Assembly (NCBI GenBank): GCA_040904765.1
Contig: JBBDST010000019.1
Coordinates: forward strand, 1-43,619
From: JBBDST01 sp040904765
GTDB taxonomy: Bacteria > Actinomycetota > Nitriliruptoria > Nitriliruptorales > Nitriliruptoraceae
Length of the DNA stretch: 43,619 nt
Direction of reading: 5' to 3'
Made by a program: the position numbers and the translations under genes
Shown here: in pieces, positions 17,363-25,651 of the stretch
Position numbering within the stretch: position 1 is the stretch's first letter
Layout of the letters: each line of letters begins with the position of its first letter
Notes under the pieces: generated by a model
Told to the model about the DNA's origin: nothing
The model's database searches: none
What the model saw: only the letters and a program-made list of their open reading frames with translations

Positions 17363-18286
17363 GTGATACAGGTGAACGAAACGATACGGCAGGTGGCGGT
17401 GGCAGACGATCTGGCAGCCAAAGAGCAGTTTGTGTCGGTCGTGTTGGCGCACGCCAACGACACGTTGCGTTCCCTGCCGTGGCGTGACACACGCGATCCG
17501 TGGGCAGTTTGTGTGTCTGAAGTGATGTTGCAGCAGACTCAAGTGGCACGGGTTGTGCCGTATTTTCAGCGGTTTATGGCCGCATTTCCAAGCGCGCATG
17601 CCTGCGCGAACGCGTCGCAAGCTGCGGTTGTTACTGCCTTTTCGGGGCTTGGTTACAACCGGCGTGCCGTGTATCTCCACCGCACTGCCGTGGCGGTTGC
17701 CAACACGCATGGCGGAGTGTTTCCAGACACCCTTTCAGGCCTGCTGGCGTTACCGGGAGTTGGCCCGTACACGGCCCGGGCGCTACTTGCGTTCGCGTTT
17801 GAACGTGACGTTGCTGTGGTGGATACGAACGTGTCGCGGGTAATTGCCCGTGCGCTTGTGGGAGCACCGGTTGGTGCACGTGACGTTCAAGCTCACGCTG
17901 ATCAGCTAGTACCCAAAGGTCAGGGCTGGCTGTGGAATCAGGGGATGCTCGATTTTGCGGCAACGATCTGTACCAAGCGGGCACCAGGCTGTAATCGGTG
18001 CCCGTTTGTTTCGCAGTGTGTGTGGCAGTCGACAACTGCCAATGGGCCCGATCCTGCTGACGGGTCAGCGTTTGTCACTGTCGCCCAGACGCCGTTTGCC
18101 GGCTCTGATCGTCAAGGTCGCGGACGGGTGATTGCCGCATTGGCTGATGGGCCGCGTTCCTATGGCGAGTTGGCGCAGATCACCGGCTGGCATGACACGC
18201 CTGACCGGATCGAACGGATGGTTTCTGGTCTGGTGCGTGACGGTTTGGTGACACGTCACGGGGACAGCCTAGAGTTGATGACGTGA
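17363..18286 (+). CDS. mutY: A/G-specific adenine glycosylase MutY
   Basis: Removes adenine mispaired with 8-oxoguanine; 307 aa. Catalytic Glu is in SEVMLQQTQV (about residue 53). The HhH motif LPGVGPYTA is at about 130-138 and the catalytic Asp in VVDTNVSRV at about 154. A 4Fe-4S loop has the C-x6-C-x2-C-x5-C spacing at 203, 210, 213 and 219. The C-terminal NUDIX-like domain of longer MutYs is missing, replaced by about 75 residues resembling a small winged helix (RVIAALADGPRSYGELAQITG). GTG at 17363 or a GTG three codons later. The stop overlaps the next start (GTGA), linking it to a helicase. Confidence 0.93.
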   Translation: MIQVNETIRQVAVADDLAAKEQFVSVVLAHANDTLRSLPWRDTRDPWAVCVSEVMLQQTQVARVVPYFQRFMAAFPSAHACANASQAAVVTAFSGLGYNRRAVYLHRTAVAVANTHGGVFPDTLSGLLALPGVGPYTARALLAFAFERDVAVVDTNVSRVIARALVGAPVGARDVQAHADQLVPKGQGWLWNQGMLDFAATICTKRAPGCNRCPFVSQCVWQSTTANGPDPADGSAFVTVAQTPFAGSDRQGRGRVIAALADGPRSYGELAQITGWHDTPDRIERMVSGLVRDGLVTRHGDSLELMT

Positions 18287-19806
18287 CTTTAAACGAGCAT
18301 CTGTACGCCGTGATGGACGACGGTGAAGCTTTGAGCGTCGCCATGATTATGGCGGCGGTCAAACAGCGTGGCGGCCATGGAGTGTCACGCGCAGCGGTTG
18401 AACGCGTTTTGGTGGCGGACGAGTCGTTCACGCGTGAAGGCAGCCATGCCAAACCGTTGTGGCGTTACACCGGGCCGCTCGAGGTGGCACGAGCCCAGGT
18501 TGAACTGCCGCAACTGTGGCCGTGGCAGTCAGCGGCCCTGTTGGCCTGGTCGCAAACCTGCCAAGGAGTGATTGAGGCGGTGACGGGTACCGGTAAAACC
18601 CGGATCGCGTTGGCTGCGATCGCAACGGTTTTGCACCAGGGAGGCCGTGCTCTTGTGCTGGTGCCAGGAAGTGATCTGTTGTTGCAGTGGGAACGGGAGG
18701 TGAAAGCCCTGTTGCCAAACGCCAGGCTCGGCCGGCTTGGGGTTGGCGGTGACGATGACCTGTTTGCTTGCGACGTGGTGATCGCAACCGCTCCGTCTGC
18801 CTCACGTGTGCCAATCGATCTGCCATACGACACGCTTGGGTTGGTAGTCGCCGATGAAGTGCACCGTTTTGGTGCTGAAACGTGGTCGCAGGCGCTGCCT
18901 GAGGTGTTTACGTTGCGGCTTGCTTTAACGGCCACGTTTGAACGTGACGATGACGGGATTGGCACCCATTTGCGCCCCTATTTTGGGGATGTCGTGTTCA
19001 CCTACGATTTTGCGGCAGCCGCCAAAGATGGCGTGATTGCCCCGTTTTCGCTCGCACTGGCGCCGGTTGCGTTCACGACAGAGGAAGCTCAGGCATACGA
19101 CCGAGCCCAACAGCGGGTATCTGGCGCCTATCGGGCGCTTCTTGCTGTCGGGTCGTTTCCGCGTGAACCCAAAGCGTTCCTTCAGGCGGTGACGGTTCGC
19201 GTGGCTGAAGCGCAACAGACCGGTCGTGACACGCCGGTGGCGGCTCGTTGCCGCGACTATCTGTACTGGCTACGGCAGCGTCGCGACATCGCCGCATCAG
19301 CGTCAAACAAATTGGACGCGTTAGCTCAGGTGTGTGCCGGGCTTACTGCCAGGCGGACGTTGGTGTTCACCGACACGGTCGAGCAGGCGCTTGCTGCCGC
19401 CCGGGTAGTGAATCGTCACGGGTTACGTGCCGAGGTGCTGCACGGCGAGCTTGACGAACGCACCCGCCGGGCACGTATGGCGGCGTTTCGTGCCGGACGC
19501 ACCCAAGTGATGGTTGCACCGCGCGTGTTGGACGAAGGTGTTGATGTTCCTGATGCTGACGTGGCGGTGGTGCTGTCGGCGTTTCAAACCCGACGGCAGA
19601 TGGTGCAGCGGCTTGGTCGGGTGGTGCGGTTGAAAGCGGACGGGCGGGCAGCAACCTGCGTGGTGTTGTTTACCAAAGGCACCCGTGAAGATCCGGCAAA
19701 CGGGGGTTATGCGGCGTTTCTTGCTGCCGTTGAGCCGGCGGCAACGGACGTTTTGTATGCCACGGATGTAGGCCAGGTTGTGTCACAACTTAACCCTGTT
19801 TTGTGA
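18283..19806 (+). CDS. SF2 DNA helicase, XPB/RadD-like
   Basis: Probable ATP-dependent DNA translocase or repair helicase, 507 aa. An N-terminal ~70-residue segment looks like a winged-helix domain. RecA domain 1 has WQSAALLAW (Q-like motif), EAVTGTGKTRIAL (Walker A, about 101-107), VVADEVHRF (DEVH box, about 191) and LTATFERDD (motif III). Domain 2 has RTLVFTDTVEQAL, VAPRVLDEGVDVPDADVAVV (motif V) and QRLGRVVRLK (motif VI). This set matches XPB-type and RadD-type SF2 helicases. Overlap with mutY by 4 bases suggests coupled expression and a role in DNA repair, which is an inference. Confidence 0.88.
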   Translation: MTLNEHLYAVMDDGEALSVAMIMAAVKQRGGHGVSRAAVERVLVADESFTREGSHAKPLWRYTGPLEVARAQVELPQLWPWQSAALLAWSQTCQGVIEAVTGTGKTRIALAAIATVLHQGGRALVLVPGSDLLLQWEREVKALLPNARLGRLGVGGDDDLFACDVVIATAPSASRVPIDLPYDTLGLVVADEVHRFGAETWSQALPEVFTLRLALTATFERDDDGIGTHLRPYFGDVVFTYDFAAAAKDGVIAPFSLALAPVAFTTEEAQAYDRAQQRVSGAYRALLAVGSFPREPKAFLQAVTVRVAEAQQTGRDTPVAARCRDYLYWLRQRRDIAASASNKLDALAQVCAGLTARRTLVFTDTVEQALAAARVVNRHGLRAEVLHGELDERTRRARMAAFRAGRTQVMVAPRVLDEGVDVPDADVAVVLSAFQTRRQMVQRLGRVVRLKADGRAATCVVLFTKGTREDPANGGYAAFLAAVEPAATDVLYATDVGQVVSQLNPVL

Positions 19807-19864
19807 GGCAAGTCGGTTATCCTTGGCGAGCGGTGGGTGATAACCGGCGGTGTGAAGGGTGACG

Positions 19865-20938
19865 ATGCCAGGGTCAGAGTCAAGTAAACAGCCGCAAGTT
19901 CGTGATATTCGGGCGATGCTTGCACCCGGTACGCCGCTGCGTGAAGGCATCGAACGGGTGATTGCCGCGCACCGAGGCACGTTGATTGTGATCGGTACTG
20001 GCGCGAAGGTGGACGATATTAGTTCCGGCGGTTTTGTGATCGATACGCCGGCAACTAGCCAGCGGTTGAGTGAACTGGCGAAGATGGATGGCGCGTTGGT
20101 GATGAACGCGGATGCGACGCGGGTTGTGCGGGCCAACGTGCAACTGGTTCCTGACCCGGCAATTGCTACGAGCGAGACGGGGACGAGGCACCGTTCGGCT
20201 GAACGGACGGCGAAACAAACGGGCCGTCCGGTGATCAGCGTGTCAGAGTCGATGGGGATCGTGTCGTTGTATTACGGCGGGAACAAGCATGTGGTTGAGG
20301 CTGTCGCGGTGCTGCTGGTGCGTGCCAATCAGGCGCTGCGTACCCTTGAGCGTTACCGGGCTCGGTTTGATGAGGTGTCAGGGTTGTTGTCGGCCCGTGA
20401 GATTGAAGATACGGCGACGGTGCGTGATGCGGTGTTGGCGTTGCAGCGTGCTGAGATGATGCGCCGGATTGCTCGTGAAGTGCAAGATCATGTGAGTGAT
20501 CTGGGTACTGAGGGGCGTCTGATTGCGTTGCAGCATGACGAGCTGTTTGGGCCAGTGGCGGGCGATCGTGACTTGGTGGTGCGCGATTATTTGGCTGATC
20601 GGCGGCGCCGGCTTAGTTCCATTGTTGACACGGTTGAAACGCTTCAAATTGATGAACTGTTGGATAACGACACGATGACGCGTCTGTTGGCTTTTGGTTC
20701 GGATGGGCTTGATCGGGTGGTGACGCCGCGCGGTTATCGGCTGTTGTCGCGGGTGCCGCGTCTGCCGGTTGCGGTGGTTGATCGTCTGGTTGACCGGTTT
20801 GGTTCGTTGCCGCGGCTGATGGAAGCCACGTTGCAGGAACTGGTTGCGGTTGAAGGGGTGGGTGAGTTGCGTGCCCGCAACATTCAAGATGGGCTTCGCC
20901 GCATCGCTGAGGCCGCGTTGCTGGAACATTACGTTTAG
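19865..20938 (+). CDS. disA: DNA integrity scanning protein DisA, diadenylate cyclase
   Basis: Makes cyclic di-AMP and scans DNA for branched structures; 357 aa. The N-terminal DAC domain has the DGA motif (KMDGALVM) and the RHR motif (GTRHRSAERTAKQTG), both needed for cyclase activity. A helical linker follows, then a C-terminal HhH DNA-binding domain (LVAVEGVGELRARNIQDGL). The ATG at 19865 is preferred because AAGG lies 6 bases upstream; a GTG two codons earlier is too close to it. carD follows after 184 bases with its own promoter, the usual neighbourhood in Actinobacteria and Firmicutes-type genomes. Confidence 0.96.
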   Translation: MPGSESSKQPQVRDIRAMLAPGTPLREGIERVIAAHRGTLIVIGTGAKVDDISSGGFVIDTPATSQRLSELAKMDGALVMNADATRVVRANVQLVPDPAIATSETGTRHRSAERTAKQTGRPVISVSESMGIVSLYYGGNKHVVEAVAVLLVRANQALRTLERYRARFDEVSGLLSAREIEDTATVRDAVLALQRAEMMRRIAREVQDHVSDLGTEGRLIALQHDELFGPVAGDRDLVVRDYLADRRRRLSSIVDTVETLQIDELLDNDTMTRLLAFGSDGLDRVVTPRGYRLLSRVPRLPVAVVDRLVDRFGSLPRLMEATLQELVAVEGVGELRARNIQDGLRRIAEAALLEHYV

Positions 20939-20994
20939 GCGTTTACCGCCATCTAGCTAGCGTCATATGCCATTTTCCTTGGATGCGAGCACTG

Positions 20995-21003
20995 TGGTAT
21001 AGT
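20995..21003 (+). promoter_or_regulatory. Extended -10 promoter element for carD
   Basis: TGGTATAGT matches an extended -10 (TGn plus a hexamer with 5 of 6 bases of TATAAT). A T-rich TTTCCT/TTCCTT stretch 17-18 bases upstream could serve as a weak -35. Transcription would begin near 21010, leaving a leader of about 110 bases before carD. A carD ribosome site, TAGGAG, is at about 21111. Confidence 0.55.
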
Positions 21004-21122
21004 GGTGGCTTACCGCAGAAGTTTTCGACGTCCTGCGATGGGGTGGCTGTACTGGATTTGGCTGTTTACAGACGACAGTGATGCGCCTCTTTCGCCGGTG
21101 TTTTGGCCTGTAGGAGTGGAAC

Positions 21123-21614
21123 ATGGCGTACAGCGTTGGCGACACGGTGATTTACCCGCACCACGGTGCTGCGGTGATCGAACGCAAAGAAGACCGTGAA
21201 ATGCAGGGTGTGTCGCGCGAGTATCTCGTGTTGCGCCTCACCTACGGCGATTTAACGCTGATGGTTCCTGCCGACTCGTGTGACGAGGTTGGTATCCGCA
21301 AGGTCGTGTCAAAAAAAGAAGTCGAGCAGGTGTTTGACGTTTTGCGGGTGCCTGAGGGTAAAGCGGCGGTGAACTGGTCCCGCCGATTTAAAGCAAACTA
21401 TGAGAAGTTGCGTAGCGGCGATATCTATCAGGTTGCTGAAGTAGTGCGGAATCTTGCGACTCGCGAGAAAGACAAAGGTCTTTCTGCCGGTGAGAAGCGG
21501 ATGCTGACCAAAGCCAAGCAGATCCTTCTGTCCGAATTGGCGGTCGCAATCAAGAAAGATGAGGCGAAAGCCGAGCAGCTGGTCGAAGAGACCCTTGCCT
21601 CTGCCCAAGAGTGA
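21123..21614 (+). CDS. carD: CarD/CdnL-type RNA polymerase-binding transcription factor
   Basis: Global regulator that binds the RNA polymerase beta subunit and stabilises open promoter complexes, notably at rRNA promoters; 163 aa. The N-terminal Tudor-like RNAP-interaction domain starts MAYSVGDTVIYPHHGAAVIE and includes LVLRLTYGDLTLMVPAD. The C-terminal helical DNA-binding domain includes VNWSRRFKANYEKL and KMLTKAKQILLSELA-like helices. ATG start with TAGGAG about 6 bases upstream. The stop overlaps the ispD start (GTGA). Confidence 0.95.
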   Translation: MAYSVGDTVIYPHHGAAVIERKEDREMQGVSREYLVLRLTYGDLTLMVPADSCDEVGIRKVVSKKEVEQVFDVLRVPEGKAAVNWSRRFKANYEKLRSGDIYQVAEVVRNLATREKDKGLSAGEKRMLTKAKQILLSELAVAIKKDEAKAEQLVEETLASAQE

Positions 21615-22294
21615 CCACAGGCGTTTTAGTCACTGCCGCAGGGTTAGGTGTGCGGCTGAACGCTGATCTTCCCAAAGCCCTGGTGGTCGTCAACGGCCGT
21701 ACTCTGCTCGCCCATTGTGTGTCTCGGCTGGTGTCGGCTGGGCTTGGCGCGCCGCTGGTGTTAGCGCCTCGCGGCTATGTGGATGCGTTTTTGGACGCGT
21801 TAGATGCTGCCGATACGCCGGTTGCCGCGGTGATGGAAGGCGGCGTGTTGCGCCGTCATTCGATCGAACGGGGTCTGGCACGGCTCGCTGACGATGTGGA
21901 TACGGTTTTGGTGCATGATGCTGCCCGTGCGTTCACGCCACCTGAGGTGATTGCGGCCGCACATGCGCGTGTCTACGGCGATGTGGTGGCGTGCGCGCCG
22001 GCGTTACCGGTGGTAGACACGGTGAAACAGGTTGATGGGGATGTGGTGACAGCAACCATTGCCCGTGACACGTTGGTGCTGATTCACACCCCGCAGGTGT
22101 TTCGTCGCGATGCTTTACAAGCGGCGCTAAGCGAAGCTGTCGATACGGACACGGACGAACTGGGTCCACTCGAACGGCTGATCGCAAACGGTGCTGTTCG
22201 CGGTCAGATTGTGACCGTGCCTTCATCGCCGTTAGCACGTAAGGTGACGACGGCAGAAGACGTCGCGTATTTCACGGCCGTCTTGTCGGCGTAA
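21611..22294 (+). CDS. ispD: 2-C-methyl-D-erythritol 4-phosphate cytidylyltransferase
   Basis: Third step of the MEP isoprenoid pathway: MEP plus CTP to CDP-ME. The nucleotide-binding start VTAAGLGVRLNADLPKAL is present, with the conserved Arg and Lys, as are VLVHDAARAFTPPEVI, LPVVDTVK and TPQVFRRDAL. 227 aa is normal length. It overlaps carD by 4 bases (GTGA) and is followed by ispF, so two MEP steps are co-expressed with carD. Confidence 0.95.
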   Translation: MTTGVLVTAAGLGVRLNADLPKALVVVNGRTLLAHCVSRLVSAGLGAPLVLAPRGYVDAFLDALDAADTPVAAVMEGGVLRRHSIERGLARLADDVDTVLVHDAARAFTPPEVIAAAHARVYGDVVACAPALPVVDTVKQVDGDVVTATIARDTLVLIHTPQVFRRDALQAALSEAVDTDTDELGPLERLIANGAVRGQIVTVPSSPLARKVTTAEDVAYFTAVLSA

Positions 22295-22325
22295 CCGTTT
22301 GTTTGTGAACCGCAAAGGACGAGCG

Positions 22326-22814
22326 ATGACAGGTCCGTTGATGCGAATCGGGCATGGCATTGACGTGCATGCGTTCACGTCCGGTGACGGTTTTTGGTTG
22401 GCGGGCGTGTGGATTGATGCTGATGTTGCTGTGGCCGGACATTCCGATGGGGATGTGGCGTTGCATGCGTTGGCTGACGCGCTGCTTGGTGCGGTCGGTG
22501 CCGGTGATCTTGGCAGCGTGTTTGGGGTCGATCGGCCCGAATATGCGGCAGCCCGTTCAGAAGTATTTGTGCGTGAGGCACTGGCCCGGGTGTATGCACG
22601 ACAGTTTGTTGTCGCCCAGGTTGATGTGACGGTGTTGGCACAAAAACCGCGCCTTGGGCATCTGCGTGAGGCGATGCGTGATCAGGTGGCGGTGTTCACC
22701 GGCACGCATCGTGATGACGTGTCGGTGAAATTTACTTCGACAGACACGTTGGGGCTGATTGGAAGAGTTGAAGGTCTGGCCGGGTTTGCCACTGTGGGGC
22801 TCGCGGCGCGCTGA
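22326..22814 (+). CDS. ispF: 2-C-methyl-D-erythritol 2,4-cyclodiphosphate synthase
   Basis: Cyclises CDP-ME 2-phosphate to MEcPP in the MEP pathway; 162 aa trimeric zinc enzyme. Motifs: RIGHGIDVHAF (zinc Asp and His), AGHSDGDVALHALADALLGA (third zinc His) and KFTSTDTLGLIGR near the C-terminus. The ATG at 22326 has AAAGGA 6 bases upstream; an ATG five codons later is also possible. ispE, which acts between IspD and IspF, is not in the window. Confidence 0.95.
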   Translation: MTGPLMRIGHGIDVHAFTSGDGFWLAGVWIDADVAVAGHSDGDVALHALADALLGAVGAGDLGSVFGVDRPEYAAARSEVFVREALARVYARQFVVAQVDVTVLAQKPRLGHLREAMRDQVAVFTGTHRDDVSVKFTSTDTLGLIGRVEGLAGFATVGLAAR

Positions 22815-22909
22815 AGGGCACGGACGCTAGGCTCTTGACATTACGAGCGTAAATGACGCCTGTCGTGCACAGATGCGCGACTTCGGTGTGTTTCTTTGGG
22901 CGGTGAGTG

Positions 22910-24343
22910 ATGGCGCTAAAGCTGTATGACACGCTGGCGCGGGAAGAACGGTTGTTTGTTCCCCGGCGTGACGGTGCAGTGGGGATGTATGTCTGTGGCC
23001 CGACCGTGCAGGCTGCGTCACACATCGGTCATGGCCGTGCCGCAGTCGTGTTTGACGTGTTGCGCCGCTATCTTGAATTTGGTGGGTTGAACGTCACGTT
23101 CGTGCAGAACATTACTGACATTGACGACAAAATCATTTTCCGTGCAAACGCCGAAAAAGTTACGGCCGCGCAGATCGCGACCCGTTACACCCGCATCTGG
23201 AACGAAACGATGGCCGCGTTGAATGTGTTGCCACCAACCGTGCAGCCGCACGCGACCGGCCACCTGATCGAAATGTTCAGTTTGATCGAACAGCTCATCG
23301 ATGCCGGCTATGCGTATGCGGTTGACGGTGACGTGTTTTTCCGGGTGCGCAAATTTGCAACCTACGGGGCACTGTCACGTCGTGTCGTTGACGACATGCA
23401 GCAGGGCGACGATGTGATCGACGCCGACCGTAAAGAAGACCAGCTCGATTTTGCGTTGTGGAAATCCGCAAAACCCGATGAACCGTCATGGCTGTCGCCG
23501 TGGGGTGAAGGCCGACCCGGTTGGCACATCGAATGTTCAGCGATGGCTGCGAAACATCTTGCTGACGGGGTGGATATTCACGGTGGCGGGTTCGACCTGG
23601 TGTTCCCACATCACGAAAATGAGATCGCCCAACATGAGGCCGCCCACGGCACCACGTTTGCGAACTACTGGGTGCATAACGGCATGGTGCGGATGGGTGC
23701 CGAAAAAATGTCAAAGTCGCTTGGCAACGTCATTGCGCTTCGTGGCGCGCTTGACACCTGGGGGCCAGGGCCCCTTCGCGTCTGGTATCTCTCAGCGCAG
23801 CATCGCACCCCGTTGACGTTTGACGATGATCGTCTCAGTGACGCTGAGATCGTGTTCAACCGGTTCGTGACGTGTGTGCGTTCAGCCCGGCGGCTTGGTG
23901 ACGGTGAAGTTGATGCTGCTGCGGCCAGTTCGTACCGTGACAAGTTCGTGGCCGCGATGGATGACGATCTGAACGTGCCGGTTGCCGTATCGGTGCTGCA
24001 CGAACTGGTTACTGACGCCAACGCCGCGTTAACCAAAGCCAATAACGGTGATCCGTTGGCGCAAGCAACCGTACGCAGCCTCGGCGGCCTGTTAGTGACG
24101 TTGGCAGACGACGTGTTTGGGCTTGGTGTCGAGGCGGCCTTGGATCAAGAAGCTGCGTCTGAAACGTTACTTGCCCCGTTTGTGGCGGATGTTTTGGCGC
24201 AACGCCGCACGGCCCGCAGTGAGAAGGATTATGCGGCAGCTGACCGTTTGCGCGACCAGCTGGCTCAAGCCGGCGTGGTGGTTGAAGATAGCCCGGATGG
24301 AGAACGCTGGTATGTGCAGCCGCCGAGCGGAAATCGCACGTGA
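22910..24343 (+). CDS. cysS: Cysteinyl-tRNA synthetase
   Basis: Charges tRNA-Cys; 477 aa. Class I signatures are HIGHGRA near residue 40 and KMSKSLGN in the middle. The zinc ligands fit the family: Cys in YVCGPTVQ, Cys in WHIECSAMA, and His/Glu in FPHHENEIAQHEA. The start could be GTG 22907 or ATG 22910; both share the purine-rich GGCGGTGAG just upstream, and ATG is given. It overlaps rlmB by 4 bases. This order (ispD-ispF-cysS-rlmB) is conserved in Actinobacteria. Confidence 0.96.
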   Translation: MALKLYDTLAREERLFVPRRDGAVGMYVCGPTVQAASHIGHGRAAVVFDVLRRYLEFGGLNVTFVQNITDIDDKIIFRANAEKVTAAQIATRYTRIWNETMAALNVLPPTVQPHATGHLIEMFSLIEQLIDAGYAYAVDGDVFFRVRKFATYGALSRRVVDDMQQGDDVIDADRKEDQLDFALWKSAKPDEPSWLSPWGEGRPGWHIECSAMAAKHLADGVDIHGGGFDLVFPHHENEIAQHEAAHGTTFANYWVHNGMVRMGAEKMSKSLGNVIALRGALDTWGPGPLRVWYLSAQHRTPLTFDDDRLSDAEIVFNRFVTCVRSARRLGDGEVDAAAASSYRDKFVAAMDDDLNVPVAVSVLHELVTDANAALTKANNGDPLAQATVRSLGGLLVTLADDVFGLGVEAALDQEAASETLLAPFVADVLAQRRTARSEKDYAAADRLRDQLAQAGVVVEDSPDGERWYVQPPSGNRT

Positions 24344-25095
24344 CGCCGGATCGTCGCCGCCAGCGGCTCATTTACGGGGTGCATCCGGTGAAGGAAGTGT
24401 TGCGTGCCGGTCAGCCGCTTGAAGAGGTGCTGGTGTCGCGCAGTCGTGCGGACAGTCCGGTCATGGGTGACATTGTTGCGTTGGCTGACGCTGCCGGGGT
24501 GGTTGTCCGTTACGTCGCCCCGCAAGAATTAGAACGTCATGCAGCCGAACAGGTACATCAGGGTGTGGCTGCATTTGGGCCAGGGATTAACGCGCTGCCG
24601 CTTGCTCAGGCGATTGAACGGGCTTTTGGCAAGAACCGTCCGCCGCTTTTTGTCGCACTTGATCAGGTTACGGACCCGCAGAATGTCGGTTCGATTGCAC
24701 GCAGTGCGGAAGTGTTTGGTGCCGATGGCATCATTTTGCCCAGCCGTCGTTCCGCACCGGTCAGTGCGGTGGCTGAAAAAGCTGCCGCAGGTGCGTTTGC
24801 CCATCTGCCGCTGATTTTGGTGGGCAACATGGTGGCTGCGTTAGCTGAGCTTGGCGCGGCCGGCGTGTGGTCGCTTGGTTTGGCAGGCGAAGCGCCAGTT
24901 GAGTTGGCTGACCATCCGCTGGTTGGCGAGCCGGTGGTGCTGGTGGTTGGTGCGGAAGGTCGGGGCTTGTCGCCGCTGGTGGAAAAGCGGGTGGACGGGC
25001 TGGTACGCCTGCCGATGTTTGGCCAGATCGGATCGTTGAATGCCGCGGTGGCGGCTGCGGTTGGCTTGTATACGCTAAGTCAGCACGCCCGCTAA
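24340..25095 (+). CDS. rlmB: 23S rRNA 2'-O-ribose methyltransferase, TrmH/RlmB type (SPOUT)
   Basis: SAM-dependent methylation of a ribose in 23S rRNA; 251 aa. An N-terminal L30e-like substrate-binding domain (LIYGVHPVKEVLRAGQPLEE) precedes the SPOUT knot with VALDQVTDPQNVGSIARSAE, LVVGAEGRGLSPLV and LPMFGQIGSLNAAVAAAV, the three TrmH motifs. The GTG start lies inside the end of cysS (GTGA overlap). The exact target nucleotide is assumed from RlmB homology. Confidence 0.93.
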   Translation: MTPDRRRQRLIYGVHPVKEVLRAGQPLEEVLVSRSRADSPVMGDIVALADAAGVVVRYVAPQELERHAAEQVHQGVAAFGPGINALPLAQAIERAFGKNRPPLFVALDQVTDPQNVGSIARSAEVFGADGIILPSRRSAPVSAVAEKAAAGAFAHLPLILVGNMVAALAELGAAGVWSLGLAGEAPVELADHPLVGEPVVLVVGAEGRGLSPLVEKRVDGLVRLPMFGQIGSLNAAVAAAVGLYTLSQHAR

Positions 25096-25129
25096 CCCGC
25101 GAGGCGGTTCACGTACAAAAGGTGTGACG

Positions 25130-25651
25130 TTGAGTATCAACGTGTTGAGTATTGTCGGAAATCCAAAACCGGCGTCAAAAACCGCTCAGGTTGGTGAGGC
25201 GGTTGCCGGCCGGATCGCGGCTGCGCTTGATGGTGATACGGCCACGCTTGAGCTTTCGTCTCTGGCAGCCGATTTGACCGGCTGGGGTGCCGAGTCGGTG
25301 GCAGTTGCCAAACAGCAGCTACTTGACGCGCATGTGCTGGTGTTTGCCAGTCCGGTGTATAAGGCGACGTATACGGGCCTTATGAAGCTGATGTGTGATC
25401 AGATCATGGCTGGTGAGCTGGTGCGGCATGTGGCGGTGCCGGTGATGGTTGGTGGCGGGCCTGCCCACACGCTTGCGGTTGAAGCGTCGTTTCGTCCCGT
25501 TTTGGTCGAACTGGGTGCGTCGTTGCCAACGGCCGGGCTGTATGTGATCGATTCGACGCTTGACACGCTTGATGCGCAGGTTGACGCGTGGGCTGACACG
25601 CAACTGTTGGCACTCGTTGCGGTAGTCCAAGCGTTTGCGGCTGCGCGTTAA
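25130..25651 (+). CDS. NAD(P)H-dependent FMN reductase (SsuE/MsuE-like flavodoxin fold)
   Basis: Probably supplies reduced FMN to a monooxygenase. The flavodoxin-like fold begins VLSIVGNPKPASKTAQV and has LVFASPVYKATYTGLMKLM, the FMN-binding and dimer helix typical of SsuE-like reductases. A TTG at 25130 is chosen because AAAAGG lies 7 bases upstream; the in-frame GTG at 25124 is too close to it. This gives 173 aa. No partner monooxygenase is nearby, so the substrate pathway is unknown. Its stop abuts the stop of the convergent MFS gene with no bases between. Confidence 0.82.
   Translation: MSINVLSIVGNPKPASKTAQVGEAVAGRIAAALDGDTATLELSSLAADLTGWGAESVAVAKQQLLDAHVLVFASPVYKATYTGLMKLMCDQIMAGELVRHVAVPVMVGGGPAHTLAVEASFRPVLVELGASLPTAGLYVIDSTLDTLDAQVDAWADTQLLALVAVVQAFAAAR

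Noticed and set aside
22835..22840. Consensus -35 hexamer TTGACA between ispF and cysS
   Set aside because: No -10-like hexamer is found 16-18 bases downstream, so a promoter cannot be supported.
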